From contig JAQYWO010000031.1 of the NCBI GenBank assembly GCA_029379215.1, positions 1 through 47,507 on the forward strand: a stretch of 47,507 bases of DNA, written 5' to 3'. Position numbers and translations under genes: made by a program. The notes under the pieces are model-generated. The model had not been told where the DNA came from and searched no databases. It saw nothing but the letters and a program-made list of their open reading frames with translations. Origin of the DNA: Rhizonema sp. PD37 (GTDB lineage: Bacteria; Cyanobacteriota; Cyanobacteriia; Cyanobacteriales; Nostocaceae). Below, in pieces: positions 18,179-26,930 of the stretch (position 1 is its first letter; the number at the start of each line of letters is the position of its first letter).

Positions 18179-18781
18179 TCACTCTAGTTTCTCACCACTA
18201 AGAATAAAAATGGGATTGACGGCAGTAAAAGTTTGAGAAGAACCGCGTGTTTCCAAACGGTTGACTGCCGATTGTACGATTTCAACATTCCGAGCTTGTA
18301 ATTGAGCAAAGCTTTGGGAAATAGCATACAAGCTTTCAAGATTTGCTGCGGTGGCAACAACTCGACCGGATGGTAACAAATAATGCCATGCAGCTTGTAT
18401 AATTTCCCCAACCGACCGTCCGCCTTCAACGCAAACGCGATGGGGAGCAACATTAAGGTCATGTAAACATTCTGGGGCGCTGCCTTCAATGACTGCAACA
18501 TTATTGACTTCAAAGCGATCGCAGTTACGTCGAATTAGGTTGGCGACTTCTTCATCCCGCTCAACAGCGAAAATTTGCCCCTGCGGACACAACAAACCCA
18601 CCTCTACCGGAATTGTACCCGTCCCTGCCCCAATATCCCAGAAAACTGAATCAGGGAGGAGCCGCAGTTGGGCAATCAACAGCAGTCGAACTTCCCGCTC
18701 GCTTAAAGGAATTCCAGGCAAGCGTTCAAATAGCTCATCTGAAATACCAGGTGTTATGTAAGGCCAGAGTTTGGAGGGCAT
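18179..18781 (-). CDS. cbiT: precorrin-6B C15-methyltransferase, CbiT (decarboxylating)
   Basis: The 200-residue soluble SAM-dependent methyltransferase begins MPSKLWPYITPGI, with GIPLSEREVRLL, then the SAM-binding motif FWDIGAGTGTIPVEV and the acidic end of beta-2 (VERDEE). APHRVCVEGG is typical of CbiT, which methylates C15 and decarboxylates the C12 acetate in corrin synthesis. The internal ATG at 18781 gives the common N-terminus; a GTG 39 bases upstream is also in frame. The separate CbiE partner is not in the window. A second cobalamin gene lies about 17 kb away (466-948), so the pathway is scattered, as is usual in cyanobacteria. Confidence 0.9.
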   Translation of the reverse strand: MPSKLWPYITPGISDELFERLPGIPLSEREVRLLLIAQLRLLPDSVFWDIGAGTGTIPVEVGLLCPQGQIFAVERDEEVANLIRRNCDRFEVNNVAVIEGSAPECLHDLNVAPHRVCVEGGRSVGEIIQAAWHYLLPSGRVVATAANLESLYAISQSFAQLQARNVEIVQSAVNRLETRGSSQTFTAVNPIFILSGEKLE

Positions 18782-18900
18782 ACAATTAAAAATAGGAGCA
18801 TCGCTATAATTCGTAATCACAAAAAAGGCGGTATGAATAAAAAAACCGTGTAGATATGCATAGCACTTGTAACACGAACACTATGCACGTCTATTAGACA

Positions 18901-18925
18901 GAGGCAGTTTTTCACACCCTGCCTC
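18901..18925 (+). other. hairpin upstream of the protein kinase gene
   Basis: A perfect 7-bp stem (gaggcag / ctgcctc) with an 11-nt loop, and just before it another 7-bp inverted pair (tgcatag / ctatgca, about 18857-18886). Both lie in the divergent cbiT-kinase gap and could be part of the kinase leader. No riboswitch class was recognised. Confidence 0.35.
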
Positions 18926-19054
18926 GTTTCCATTCGACGCTTAGAGAGCTTGGGGGTCTTGGAGCATAACTGAACTTCAATTACGAATTAGTCATTATCT
19001 TGGCATTTTTTCTTTAAATAAAAAAGTTTTCTAGTTTTGGCAATCGGCAAACAG

Positions 19055-20617
19055 ATGAATGGTCAAGTATTAAGTGCTCGCTATGAAGTACAGCAGTTGC
19101 TGGCAAAAAAAGCAGGGCGACGGACGCTTTTGGCACGCGATTTGGTGAGTAGTGAATTAGTCGTTATCAAGTTACTGTCTTTTAGCAGTGATTTTGAATG
19201 GGACGATCTCAAGTTGTTTGAACGTGAAGCCGAAACCTTAAAATCTCTATCACATCGTTCTATTCCTGGCTACTTGGACTACTTCGAGGTCAATTCTCCT
19301 TCCTTAAAAGGATTTGCTCTTGTACAAACATATATCCCAGCACTAACTCTGGCGCAACATTTAAAAGCTGGGCGTACTTTTACCGAAGCAGAAGTCACAG
19401 AGGTAGCTAAAGCACTTTTAGAAATTCTTATTTACTTACATGCACAGAAGCCTCCTGTGATCCACCGCGATATTAAGCCTAGCAATATTTTATTAAGCAA
19501 TCGTGGCAATAATATCGATCAAGTTTATTTAGTAGATTTTGGCTCGGTACAAACTCTTGTCGGGAGTGAAGGTGGGACAATGACTGTGGTAGGAACTTAC
19601 GGTTATATGCCACCAGAGCAATTTGGTGGACGCACGGTTCCGGCTTCAGACATTTACAGTTTAGGCGCAACGTTAATTTACTTAGTCACAGGTATCCATC
19701 CTGCCGATCTACCGCAGAGGGATTTTCGGATTCAATTCGAGCAAGCGGCAAATCTTAGTCCAGTTGTGAGAGATTGGTTGAGGTGGACGATAGAACCCAA
19801 TTTGAACGCGCGTTTAAATTCTGCACGTGAAGCTCTAGCAGCTTTAGAAAATCTATTTCAACAGCCACATCCACCAGAAATTCCTTTATTCAACGAAATC
19901 AGAAATTCTTGGTATTGGAATGGCAACAATTGGATTAGTAAAAAACAACAACGTCACATAAAAATTCTCCCATCACGGTTGAACAGAAGTGCGGAGTACA
20001 GGCATGAGAAGGATTTGACACCCAAATTTGCTAAACCAACAGGTAGCAAAATCGAACTGACTAAAAATAAGCATTCTTTAGAAATCCTCATCCCGCCAAC
20101 TAACTTTCACCCGAGGTTGATATTTTTTGTTTTATTTGCGCTTATTAGCTGGAATTCATTTGTCCTAATCTGGACATTGGTGAGTACTATTGCTTTTCCA
20201 GTCAACATCTTATTTGCTTTATTCTCAATACCTTTTTGGGGTGCTGGCTACCGCATAGTGTCTAAGGTGCTATTTAATTGTTTCCGAAGTACCCGACTGA
20301 GCCTCAATCAAAAGCATATTGCTCTGACTTGGGAAATATTTGGTTCAAAATTCAATTGGATTCCACCAACAGCAATACAAAATATAACTAAACTCGTATA
20401 TCTTCCTAGAACGTATATAACTGACTCCGACGGTCGTAAAGTGGAAGTCCCACCCCAACTTATAATCTGGATAGGAGTGAAAAAGTATCAGCTTGGTGGT
20501 AATAAAGGCATAATTCACTCCGATCCAGAAATCGAATGGTTAGCCCATGAATTGAGTCAATGGTTGGGTTTGTCAATACATGAAGGGAGCGGGAGTGTCG
20601 AGGATTGGCAACAGTAA
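19055..20617 (+). CDS. Hanks-type serine/threonine protein kinase with membrane tail
   Basis: Residues about 8-275 form a protein kinase domain: invariant Lys in LVVIKLL (about 39), αC Glu in FEREAE, catalytic HRDIKPSN (Asp about 139), DFGS (Asp about 161) and MPPEQF in place of APE. The glycine loop is atypical: LAKKAGRRTLLA has only one glycine instead of GxGxxG, a feature known from a cyanobacterial kinase subgroup. After a basic linker come two close membrane helices (LIFFVLFALISWNSFVLIW and an adjacent one) and a C-terminal domain of about 130 residues of unknown function. The ATG giving MNGQVLSARYEV is preferred to an upstream TTG. Target and stimulus cannot be read. The tatA gene follows 62 nt later. 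Confidence 0.9.
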   Translation: MNGQVLSARYEVQQLLAKKAGRRTLLARDLVSSELVVIKLLSFSSDFEWDDLKLFEREAETLKSLSHRSIPGYLDYFEVNSPSLKGFALVQTYIPALTLAQHLKAGRTFTEAEVTEVAKALLEILIYLHAQKPPVIHRDIKPSNILLSNRGNNIDQVYLVDFGSVQTLVGSEGGTMTVVGTYGYMPPEQFGGRTVPASDIYSLGATLIYLVTGIHPADLPQRDFRIQFEQAANLSPVVRDWLRWTIEPNLNARLNSAREALAALENLFQQPHPPEIPLFNEIRNSWYWNGNNWISKKQQRHIKILPSRLNRSAEYRHEKDLTPKFAKPTGSKIELTKNKHSLEILIPPTNFHPRLIFFVLFALISWNSFVLIWTLVSTIAFPVNILFALFSIPFWGAGYRIVSKVLFNCFRSTRLSLNQKHIALTWEIFGSKFNWIPPTAIQNITKLVYLPRTYITDSDGRKVEVPPQLIIWIGVKKYQLGGNKGIIHSDPEIEWLAHELSQWLGLSIHEGSGSVEDWQQ

Positions 20618-20679
20618 CTTAATTCTTATCCACCTCTACCCCGACTATGATTTAAAAAAGATGTTTATAGGAGACGCTT

Positions 20680-20853
20680 ATGTTTGGACTGGGATGGCCG
20701 GAAGTAGGTATCATCGCCATCGTTGCTGTTATTATTTTTGGACCAAAAAAAATTCCGGAACTCGGAACTGCACTGGGTAAAACACTACGCGGTTTTAAGG
20801 AGGAGCTAAAAAACCCCAGTGACGATACGAGCGAACACAAAGAAGGCGAATAG
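20680..20853 (+). CDS. tatA: TatA/E-type twin-arginine translocase subunit (57 aa)
   Basis: Translation of this short frame gives MFGLGWPEVGIIAIVAVIIF, then a GPKKIPELG hinge and an amphipathic helix (GTALGKTLRGFKEELK) ending in an acidic tail. This is the TatA/TatE pattern: a short periplasm-side N-terminus, one membrane helix, the F-G-P hinge and a helix lying on the membrane. TatA-type subunits line the pore that exports folded proteins across the thylakoid or plasma membrane. AGGAG lies seven bases before the ATG. At 57 residues it is short even for TatE-like forms. No TatC gene is nearby, which is common in cyanobacteria. Confidence 0.93.
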   Translation: MFGLGWPEVGIIAIVAVIIFGPKKIPELGTALGKTLRGFKEELKNPSDDTSEHKEGE

Positions 20854-20972
20854 GGAATGGGTGATTGGTACTCTCGGAGTTACGATCCCCCTTTTCCCCA
20901 ACTCCCTACTCAACTCTCGTCACTTGCACTCTTAGGAGGAGTATCCATACAGACGCAGTAGCTGCTCCTCAC

Positions 20973-23675
20973 TTATAACCTTGTATTCACAACTGAAGAT
21001 GTAATATTAATTTGATCTGTGGGAGTTGTGGAGGTGGTGTTTGTTTGGTGTAGCTCCTCTTTAACTATGCCACTGGCCTTGATTAACTTGATAGCTCGGC
21101 TGACACTTTCGGGTAGAATCACCACCAAACTGTTGTCTGGGGCAATACTCAAAGCTTTGTTAATCGCTGCTGTTTCATTCAATATGGTTTCGTGTTGGCG
21201 ATTGGAATTGACTTCTTTTATGCCTTGAGTAATTAATTCTGCGGCTGAACCTCTTAGGCGTCCTCGGGTGTCATCATCTTCTTTGATGATCACGCTATCA
21301 AAAATATCCGCAGCTAGTTTGCCTAACATGACAAAATCTTGATCGCGGCGATCGCCAGGTCCCCCGATGACGCCAATACGCTTACCGGAAGTCCAGTTAC
21401 GGACAAAAGCGCCCAAAGCTTCGTAGCTGGCGGGATTGTGAGCATAATCGACCAAAGCGTGGTAGTTACCCAAATTAAATAAATTCATCCGTCCTGGTGT
21501 TTGACTGACGGAAGCCCGAAAGGTATTCAAACCTGCACGAATTTGTTCAATTGAGACGTTTTGGACGAAGGCTGCGAGACTTGCGGCTAAAGCATTGGCA
21601 ATCATAAATGGGGCACGTGCGCCCATTGTCAAGGGTATATTTTCTGCCCGTTCGATCCGGTGTGTCCAATCGCCTTTGAGTATTGACAGAAAACCATTTT
21701 CATAGACTGCTGCAACTCCTCCCTTCTGGATGTGCTTTCGCACCAATTCCGAGTCTGGGTTCATTGTGAAGTAAGCAATATTTGCTTTAGTTTTCTCTGC
21801 CATCGCTGCTACTCGTTCATCGTCGGCGTTCAGTACTGCATAACCATCAGGAAAAACAGCTTCAGCGACGACACTTTTTAGAGTAGCCAACTGTTCAATT
21901 GTATCAATGTCCCCAATTCCTAAGTGATCAGCAGCAACATTTAACACAACGCCTACATTCGCAGCTTCAAAAGCAAGTCCAGAGCGGAGAATCCCACCAC
22001 GAGCCGTTTCTAGCACTGCCACTTCTACAGTCGGGTCTTGCAGAATAATCTGGGCACTTTGAGGACCTGTGTTGTCTCCTGGTTCAACTAAGTAATCACC
22101 GATATAAGTACCATCTGTTGTTGTATAACCTACAACTTGATTAGTCTGTTTAAAGATATGTGCTAACAGTCGAGTGGTGGTGGTTTTGCCGTTGGTACCC
22201 GTTACGGATAGGATAGGGATGCGGCTGCATTGTTGATTGCGGAACAGCATATCCATAACTGCTCCTGCCACGTTGCGGGGGATACCCTGACTGGGAGCTA
22301 TGTGCATCCGAAATCCGGGAGCGGCGTTGACTTCGACAATGACACCATCCACTTCCCGTATGGGGCGGCTAATATCTGATGTCACAACATCAATGCCTGC
22401 AATATCTAAACCGATAATTTTCACGATCCGTTGTGCCAACCAAACGTTTTCTGGGTGGATTTCGTCCGTACGATCTACGGCACTGCCTCCCGTACTTAAA
22501 TTTGCTGTTGCTCGGAGATAACAAACTTTGTCTTTGGGTAGTACCGTATTGAGAGTGTATCCTTGTTTTTCCAGAAGCTGGTAGCTGGTGCGGTCTAATT
22601 CTATTTTTGTCAGGATGTTATCATGCCCATCACCGCGATTAGGGTCTTTGTTGGTTTCTTCAATCAAATCGAAGATGGAAGTTTTGCCATCACCAATAAC
22701 ACGAGCTGGCACTCGTTCAGCGACAGCGACTAACTTACCATCCACGACAAGCACCCGATGATCGCGCCCAACGTAATACCGCTCAACAATGACTGCTCGC
22801 GAGATTTGTCTGGCTGCGTCATATGCCGCTTCAGCTTCTTCCCTACTTTGAATATCAATACTGATACCGCGTCCGTGATTGCCATCAAGAGGCTTGATCA
22901 CGATCGGAAAGCCGCCAACAGTTTCTATGGCTTCATCCAAATCGTCCAAAAAATTGATGACTGTGCCTCTAGGTACTGGCACTCCAGCATTAGCGAGGAT
23001 ACGTTTGGTCGCTTCTTTATCGCAAGCGAGTTCTACTCCCAAGATGCTGGTGTTGTCCGTCATCGTTGCCTGCATCCGCTTTTGGTTGGCACCGTAGCCT
23101 AACTGAATCAAAAAGCGTGCCCCAAGTTGCATCCAGGGAATGCCTTTTTTCTCCGCTTCTTTGACAATGGCTTCAGTACTGGGCCCTAATGCCGAATCCC
23201 GCCCTAAATCTTTCAGATCTTGCAAATCTTGCTGTAATTCAGCACTGGGATAACGACCCCGTTCGACAATACTTTGGCACAGTCTAACTGCTGCTCTGCC
23301 CGCGTAGCGTCCTGCTTCCTCATTGAGATACTCGAATACGACTTGATAAGTTCCTGGAGTGGATGTTTCTCGGGTACGCCCAAAACCAACATTCATTCCA
23401 GCTAATACCTGTAGTTCTAAAGCTACATGTTCCATGATATGACCCATCATGGTACCTTCTCGCACTCGCATTAAAAAACCACCGCGACATCCGGGCGAGC
23501 AATAGTGACCCTCCAGACTAGGCAGAGCCTCAACTAACCCTTCGTAAAAGCCGGGTATTTCATTCGAGGGCGTTTCGGCAAGGTTTTCTAAGCCGAGGCG
23601 CATGACGATCAATTTGTGGCGTCGAATGCTCCAATAGTTGGGGCCGCGTAATGTCTGGATTTTGAGGATTCTCAT
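20973..23675 (-). CDS. cphA: cyanophycin synthetase
   Basis: The 900-residue enzyme shows the full CphA layout: an N-terminal domain (MRILKIQTLRGPNYWS to about 160), an ATP-grasp domain that activates the backbone for Asp addition (AGVPVPRGTVINFLDDL, PIVIKPLDGNHGRGISI, EVNAAPGFRMH), and a Mur-ligase-like domain that adds Arg (SVTGTNGKTTTTRLL P-loop near residue 490-500, then VDYAHNPASYEALGAF). It makes multi-L-arginyl-poly-L-aspartate, the nitrogen store of cyanobacterial granules and of heterocyst polar plugs. It is downstream of cphB on the same strand with a gap of about 174 nt, so the pair is likely one operon. All signature motifs are intact. Confidence 0.97.
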   Translation of the reverse strand: MRILKIQTLRGPNYWSIRRHKLIVMRLGLENLAETPSNEIPGFYEGLVEALPSLEGHYCSPGCRGGFLMRVREGTMMGHIMEHVALELQVLAGMNVGFGRTRETSTPGTYQVVFEYLNEEAGRYAGRAAVRLCQSIVERGRYPSAELQQDLQDLKDLGRDSALGPSTEAIVKEAEKKGIPWMQLGARFLIQLGYGANQKRMQATMTDNTSILGVELACDKEATKRILANAGVPVPRGTVINFLDDLDEAIETVGGFPIVIKPLDGNHGRGISIDIQSREEAEAAYDAARQISRAVIVERYYVGRDHRVLVVDGKLVAVAERVPARVIGDGKTSIFDLIEETNKDPNRGDGHDNILTKIELDRTSYQLLEKQGYTLNTVLPKDKVCYLRATANLSTGGSAVDRTDEIHPENVWLAQRIVKIIGLDIAGIDVVTSDISRPIREVDGVIVEVNAAPGFRMHIAPSQGIPRNVAGAVMDMLFRNQQCSRIPILSVTGTNGKTTTTRLLAHIFKQTNQVVGYTTTDGTYIGDYLVEPGDNTGPQSAQIILQDPTVEVAVLETARGGILRSGLAFEAANVGVVLNVAADHLGIGDIDTIEQLATLKSVVAEAVFPDGYAVLNADDERVAAMAEKTKANIAYFTMNPDSELVRKHIQKGGVAAVYENGFLSILKGDWTHRIERAENIPLTMGARAPFMIANALAASLAAFVQNVSIEQIRAGLNTFRASVSQTPGRMNLFNLGNYHALVDYAHNPASYEALGAFVRNWTSGKRIGVIGGPGDRRDQDFVMLGKLAADIFDSVIIKEDDDTRGRLRGSAAELITQGIKEVNSNRQHETILNETAAINKALSIAPDNSLVVILPESVSRAIKLIKASGIVKEELHQTNTTSTTPTDQINITSSVVNTRL

Positions 23676-23737
23676 GGGAATAGGTAGATGGAGATTCGGA
23701 ACCTAATATTCTAGTTTCTTACTGGAATTGACCGCTT

Positions 23738-23762
23738 AACTGTTAATAAGCAACAGTTTTTT
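23738..23762 (+). terminator. plus-strand terminator-like hairpin in the cphB-cphA gap
   Basis: A 7-bp stem (aactgtt / aacagtt) with a 7-nt loop, followed on the plus strand by a run of T residues. No plus-strand gene lies upstream within several kilobases, so it could end an antisense transcript over cphA or could be chance. Read on the minus strand it is a hairpin in the leader of cphA without a U-tract after it. Confidence 0.3.
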
Positions 23763-23849
23763 CGTCTTACATGGTATTATTAGCGCGTTTCTACGCCGCA
23801 ACTCAAAAATCAGCAGTCAACACAGTGTAACTTAAGCTACTTGCCTCCG

Positions 23850-24713
23850 TCAGCTGGAGATTCTGTATACGGAGGGTAAAACTGTTCGTTGGTAGAGGTG
23901 GAAGCGATCGCCGTGGCTGAGGATATGTAGCCGTAAATTATGTAATGTCAGAGGTTCGGTTGCTCCAACATGCGGCTCGTTTGTGTGGGTAAGTTCGGTT
24001 GGATCTAAGATTGTGACACTCCCTTTTCCCATCACTTGCAGCCACCCATCACGTTCAAACATCGCACAAGTATCTTCGTCAATTCCTATACCCATGCGAT
24101 CTGGATGAGAGGAGAGTGCACTTAAGAGTCTGACCATCCGATTGCGGTTGTGAAAGTGTTGATCCACAATGATTTCTGGAATAAATCCTAAACCTGTTGC
24201 CATATCAACTAAGGAGCGATTTGGTGTTTCTCCGCTACCACCCCCGGCAATCATATGGTGACCCATAACCGCTGCCCCGGCACTGGTCCCTGCCAAGGTA
24301 ATTTGCCCACTCCTCACCCGTTGCCGCAGAATATCCATTGCCGGCGTATCTGAGAGGACGCCACAAAGGCGCAATTGATCACCTCCGGTCAAAAATACCC
24401 CCGTACATGCTTCTAGAGATGCTTGGATGTGTGAGGCTTCACACTGTTCCCGCTCTCGAATGTCTAACACTTCTACTTTACTCGCGCCCATTTCTTCAAA
24501 AATGCGGATGTATCTTCCGCCGATAATGCTTGGTTCGCGAGACGCAGATGGAATAATTGTAATATGGCCATCGCCAGCACCAGCACGACCAAAGAAAGTT
24601 CGCAGGATTTCGCGTCCGTGAACTTTGTCTTCTGCGCCTCCGATTACTAGAACGGCGGTTTTAGTTGCTTGGGGTGTCCTCATTTCTAGCTTTTTAGCTT
24701 TTAATTGCTGCAT
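23850..24713 (-). CDS. cphB: cyanophycinase (peptidase S51)
   Basis: The 287-residue serine peptidase has VIGGAEDKVHGREIL at the start, the oxyanion segment FLTGGDQLRL, and the nucleophile Ser144 in LAGTSAGAAVM. Histidines in DQHFHNRNRM (about 185-187) fit the catalytic His of the family. The enzyme splits cyanophycin into beta-Asp-Arg dipeptides; the isoaspartyl dipeptidase that finishes the job is not in the window. It lies directly upstream of cphA on the same strand, the usual cphBA order. Length and motifs are normal. Confidence 0.96.
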   Translation of the reverse strand: MQQLKAKKLEMRTPQATKTAVLVIGGAEDKVHGREILRTFFGRAGAGDGHITIIPSASREPSIIGGRYIRIFEEMGASKVEVLDIREREQCEASHIQASLEACTGVFLTGGDQLRLCGVLSDTPAMDILRQRVRSGQITLAGTSAGAAVMGHHMIAGGGSGETPNRSLVDMATGLGFIPEIIVDQHFHNRNRMVRLLSALSSHPDRMGIGIDEDTCAMFERDGWLQVMGKGSVTILDPTELTHTNEPHVGATEPLTLHNLRLHILSHGDRFHLYQRTVLPSVYRISS

Positions 24714-25449
24714 AGTGTTCTCCTGTCAACAACTTCAGACTAATGAGATGAAGTCATTAGCCTGAGTATTCATATAACGCCTTTTGGATAGGACACTTGT
24801 CCAAATGGAACGACGGAACACGCCTTTCCAACTTAGTAGCGCTTACGTGGTAGACGCTGCAGCTTATGTAGTGTCCGTTTTTCCTCAAACTTAGCCGCCG
24901 CTCTTTCACCTGTCCCGTCTTTTCAGACGAGCGCTCACCTGAAAAATAACCTATCGCAACCCCATTTGAATTGTGAAAGATTTTTTGAGTAAGTTGACAG
25001 ATGAGGAAGCCAACAAGGCATTGCGCTGCTTGACTCGAGTGAGTTTTAGCAATTGCCACAAAGATTGGGAAGAAACTAGAGTGTCTCTTCCTCATCTTTC
25101 CGCTCTTTCTCATTTTTCTTATCTTCCCCATCATAGTTCACGACTCATTTTAGGCTTGCCTGATCAACCAACGCACGGGTATTGGGGGGTAAGCAGGTTT
25201 TGATAGGCTTTGTTTGAGGCTGGCTTGATGCATGTTGGAAGTTGTTAACTCAGATTATAAATTTAAATCTAGATGTGACAATATTTAAACATAAATTAAG
25301 TAGTTAGAAAAACCTTGACTCTCACAAGTGATGAGGTTTTTCCTAAATTTAGGTAGGCTTGCTGAAGAGAATCTGTGTTTTCCAGAACATCGGCATCTTT
25401 ATTTCCAGACATTCCAATTTAAGATTAGTGTCATTCAATACGAATTACT
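24714..25449. other. cphB-trmD divergent gap
   Basis: Must contain the promoters of cphB (minus) and trmD (plus). It includes a CT-rich stretch (about 25075-25135) that produces a lysine/arginine-rich frame on the minus strand (24757-25134) without protein-like conservation, and a short plus-strand frame from a GTG at 24973 described separately. No NtcA-type GTA-N8-TAC box was identified with certainty. Confidence 0.4.
24973..25203 (+). CDS. possible small hypothetical protein or gene remnant
   Basis: The 76-codon frame starts at a GTG and begins KDFLSKLTDEEANKALRCLT, which has plausible helical protein character. The remainder is derived from a CT-rich stretch and from repeat-like sequence and looks non-coding. 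No Shine-Dalgarno sequence is visible. It could be the remnant of a small gene whose 3' part was replaced, or pure chance. Function not recognised. Confidence 0.22.
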   Translation: MKDFLSKLTDEEANKALRCLTRVSFSNCHKDWEETRVSLPHLSALSHFSYLPHHSSRLILGLPDQPTHGYWGVSRF

Positions 25450-26130
25450 GTGCGCTTTGATATAGTTACGCTATTTCCTGACTGTTTTACTTCTGTTCTC
25501 AGTTGTGGGCTTCTGGGTAAAGCCTTGGCCAAACAGATTGCCTTTGTCCATCTGGTTAATCCACGAGATTTTACCACTGACAAACATCGGAAAGTTGATG
25601 ATGAACCCTACGGAGGCGGTGTGGGAATGCTGATGAAGCCAGAACCAATCTTTGCTGCCGTAGAGTCTCTACCAATTCTTCCTCGCAGAGAGATTATTTT
25701 GATGAGTCCCCAAGGTCAAACAATCAATCAACCTCTATTGCGAGAATTAGCGACGAATTACGACCAATTAGTCGTAATTTGCGGTCATTACGAAGGTGTA
25801 GATGAGCGCGTATTGCACTTAGTCACCCGTGAGGTATCTCTAGGAGATTTTATTCTCACTGGTGGAGAAATTCCAGCAATGACTTTGATTAATGGTGTTG
25901 TGCGCCTCCTCCCAGGAACGGTAGGCAAAGCCGAGTCTTTAAAAGCAGAAAGTTTTGAAGAGGGATTGTTAGACTATCCCCAGTATACTCGTCCAGCAGA
26001 ATTTCGTGGTTTAAAAGTCCCTGATGTTCTGCTCTCGGGCAACCATGCCGAAATCGCCAAATGGCGGTACAAACAACAACTCCAAAAAACACGCTTACGC
26101 CGTCCAGATATTTTGAAAGATGAGGAGTAG
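25450..26130 (+). CDS. trmD: tRNA (guanine-37-N1)-methyltransferase
   Basis: The 226-residue protein starts at a GTG with MRFDIVTLFPDCF and has DEPYGGGVGMLMKPEP, then the knotted SAM-binding core CGHYEGVDERVLHLVTREVSLGDFILTGGE, typical of TrmD (SPOUT class). TrmD makes m1G37 next to the anticodon of certain tRNAs and prevents +1 frameshifting. It is not here in the rpsP-rimM-trmD-rplS arrangement of many bacteria. ispF follows after a gap that contains a large folded repeat. Confidence 0.96.
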   Translation: MRFDIVTLFPDCFTSVLSCGLLGKALAKQIAFVHLVNPRDFTTDKHRKVDDEPYGGGVGMLMKPEPIFAAVESLPILPRREIILMSPQGQTINQPLLRELATNYDQLVVICGHYEGVDERVLHLVTREVSLGDFILTGGEIPAMTLINGVVRLLPGTVGKAESLKAESFEEGLLDYPQYTRPAEFRGLKVPDVLLSGNHAEIAKWRYKQQLQKTRLRRPDILKDEE

Positions 26131-26447
26131 GGACAGGGGGGCGGTTGACAAGGGCTTTGTTTTTCACAATTGGGTTGAGGCAAGACTTGGAGGATGAGAA
26201 GACAGGCAGACAAGGAAGATTGTTCAATGGAAAAATAGGTTAGTGAGCCGGTTTGTTTCTATGAGTGCCGAACCTAGGATGGTTCGGTTTTCCTCCCTTG
26301 TCTACTTTACTACCTTGTCTTCCAAGTCTTGCCAACACCCAGAAGTAAAAAACCTACCCGTGTGAGCAGGGGGCAGGGGAATATTAACCTACTGCCAATT
26401 CCCCTTTCCCGAAGAACAAACAACTTTTCAACAATTAACCACTAACA
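26131..26447. other. trmD-ispF gap filled by a folded element
   Basis: More than half of this gap is the imperfect inverted repeat at 26173-26338 (listed separately). The remainder, from about 26340, is G-rich then AT-rich and leads into ispF. No coding frame is credible; the minus-strand frames here read antisense through the end of trmD. Confidence 0.5.
26173..26338. repeat. 166-nt imperfect inverted repeat with inner hairpin
   Basis: The outer arms 26173-26217 and 26292-26338 pair over about 45 nt with a few mismatches and gaps; the core GGCAAGACTTGGA of the left arm has CCAAGTCTTGCC opposite. In the centre a second perfect hairpin (ccgaacc / ggttcgg, about 26268-26287) forms. No transposase frame lies inside. 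It fits either a small non-autonomous mobile element or a structured RNA between trmD and ispF. Confidence 0.6.
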
Positions 26448-26927
26448 ATGAACATTCGCATTGGTAACGGCTACGATATTCACCGACTTGTGAGCGATCG
26501 CCCTTTAATTTTGGGTGGTGTCAACATTCCTCATTCTCTCGGTTTGTTGGGGCATAGTGATGCTGATGCTCTCACCCACGCGATTATGGATGCCATGCTC
26601 GGGGCGTTATCTCTAGGGGATATCGGACATTATTTTCCTCCCACCGATCCTCAGTGGGCAGGCGCAGATAGTTTGGTGTTATTAAGTAAAGTCAACCAAC
26701 TGATTCGCGATCGCGGTTGGCAGGTGAGCAATATTGACTCTGTTGTAGTAGCGGAACGTCCAAAATTGAAGCCGCATATTGAAAAAATCCGCGAAAAAAT
26801 CGCGGCAGTTTTGCAAATAGAACCAAATCAAGTTGGTGTAAAAGCCACCACCAACGAAAAGCTAGGTCCTGTTGGTAGAGAAGAAGGAATTTGTGCTTAT
26901 GCTGTTGTTTTGCTTTTGCACGAATAA
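26448..26927 (+). CDS. ispF: 2-C-methyl-D-erythritol 2,4-cyclodiphosphate synthase
   Basis: The 159-residue protein has the metal-binding residues Asp10 and His12 ([10 protein letters not shown]) and His44 ([14 protein letters not shown]), the signature [17 protein letters not shown], and the C-terminal [10 protein letters not shown]. IspF cyclises CDP-ME 2-phosphate in the MEP pathway that supplies carotenoids, phytol and quinone tails. It is a cytoplasmic trimer. The stop is only three bases before the next gene, so the A-B cassettes downstream are probably transcribed with it, an unusual companion for a housekeeping gene. Confidence 0.97.
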   Translation: MNIRIGNGYDIHRLVSDRPLILGGVNIPHSLGLLGHSDADALTHAIMDAMLGALSLGDIGHYFPPTDPQWAGADSLVLLSKVNQLIRDRGWQVSNIDSVVVAERPKLKPHIEKIREKIAAVLQIEPNQVGVKATTNEKLGPVGREEGICAYAVVLLLHE

Positions 26928-26930
26928 ATT

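Noticed and set aside
24757..25134. 125-codon minus-strand frame upstream of cphB
   Set aside because: Low-complexity lysine/arginine start derived from a CT-rich run; no motif and no start signal.
25889..26227. minus-strand frames over the 3' end of trmD and the folded element
   Set aside because: They overlap trmD on the other strand and read into a palindromic repeat.
26131..26447. insertion sequence
   Set aside because: Inverted arms are present but no transposase frame lies between them.
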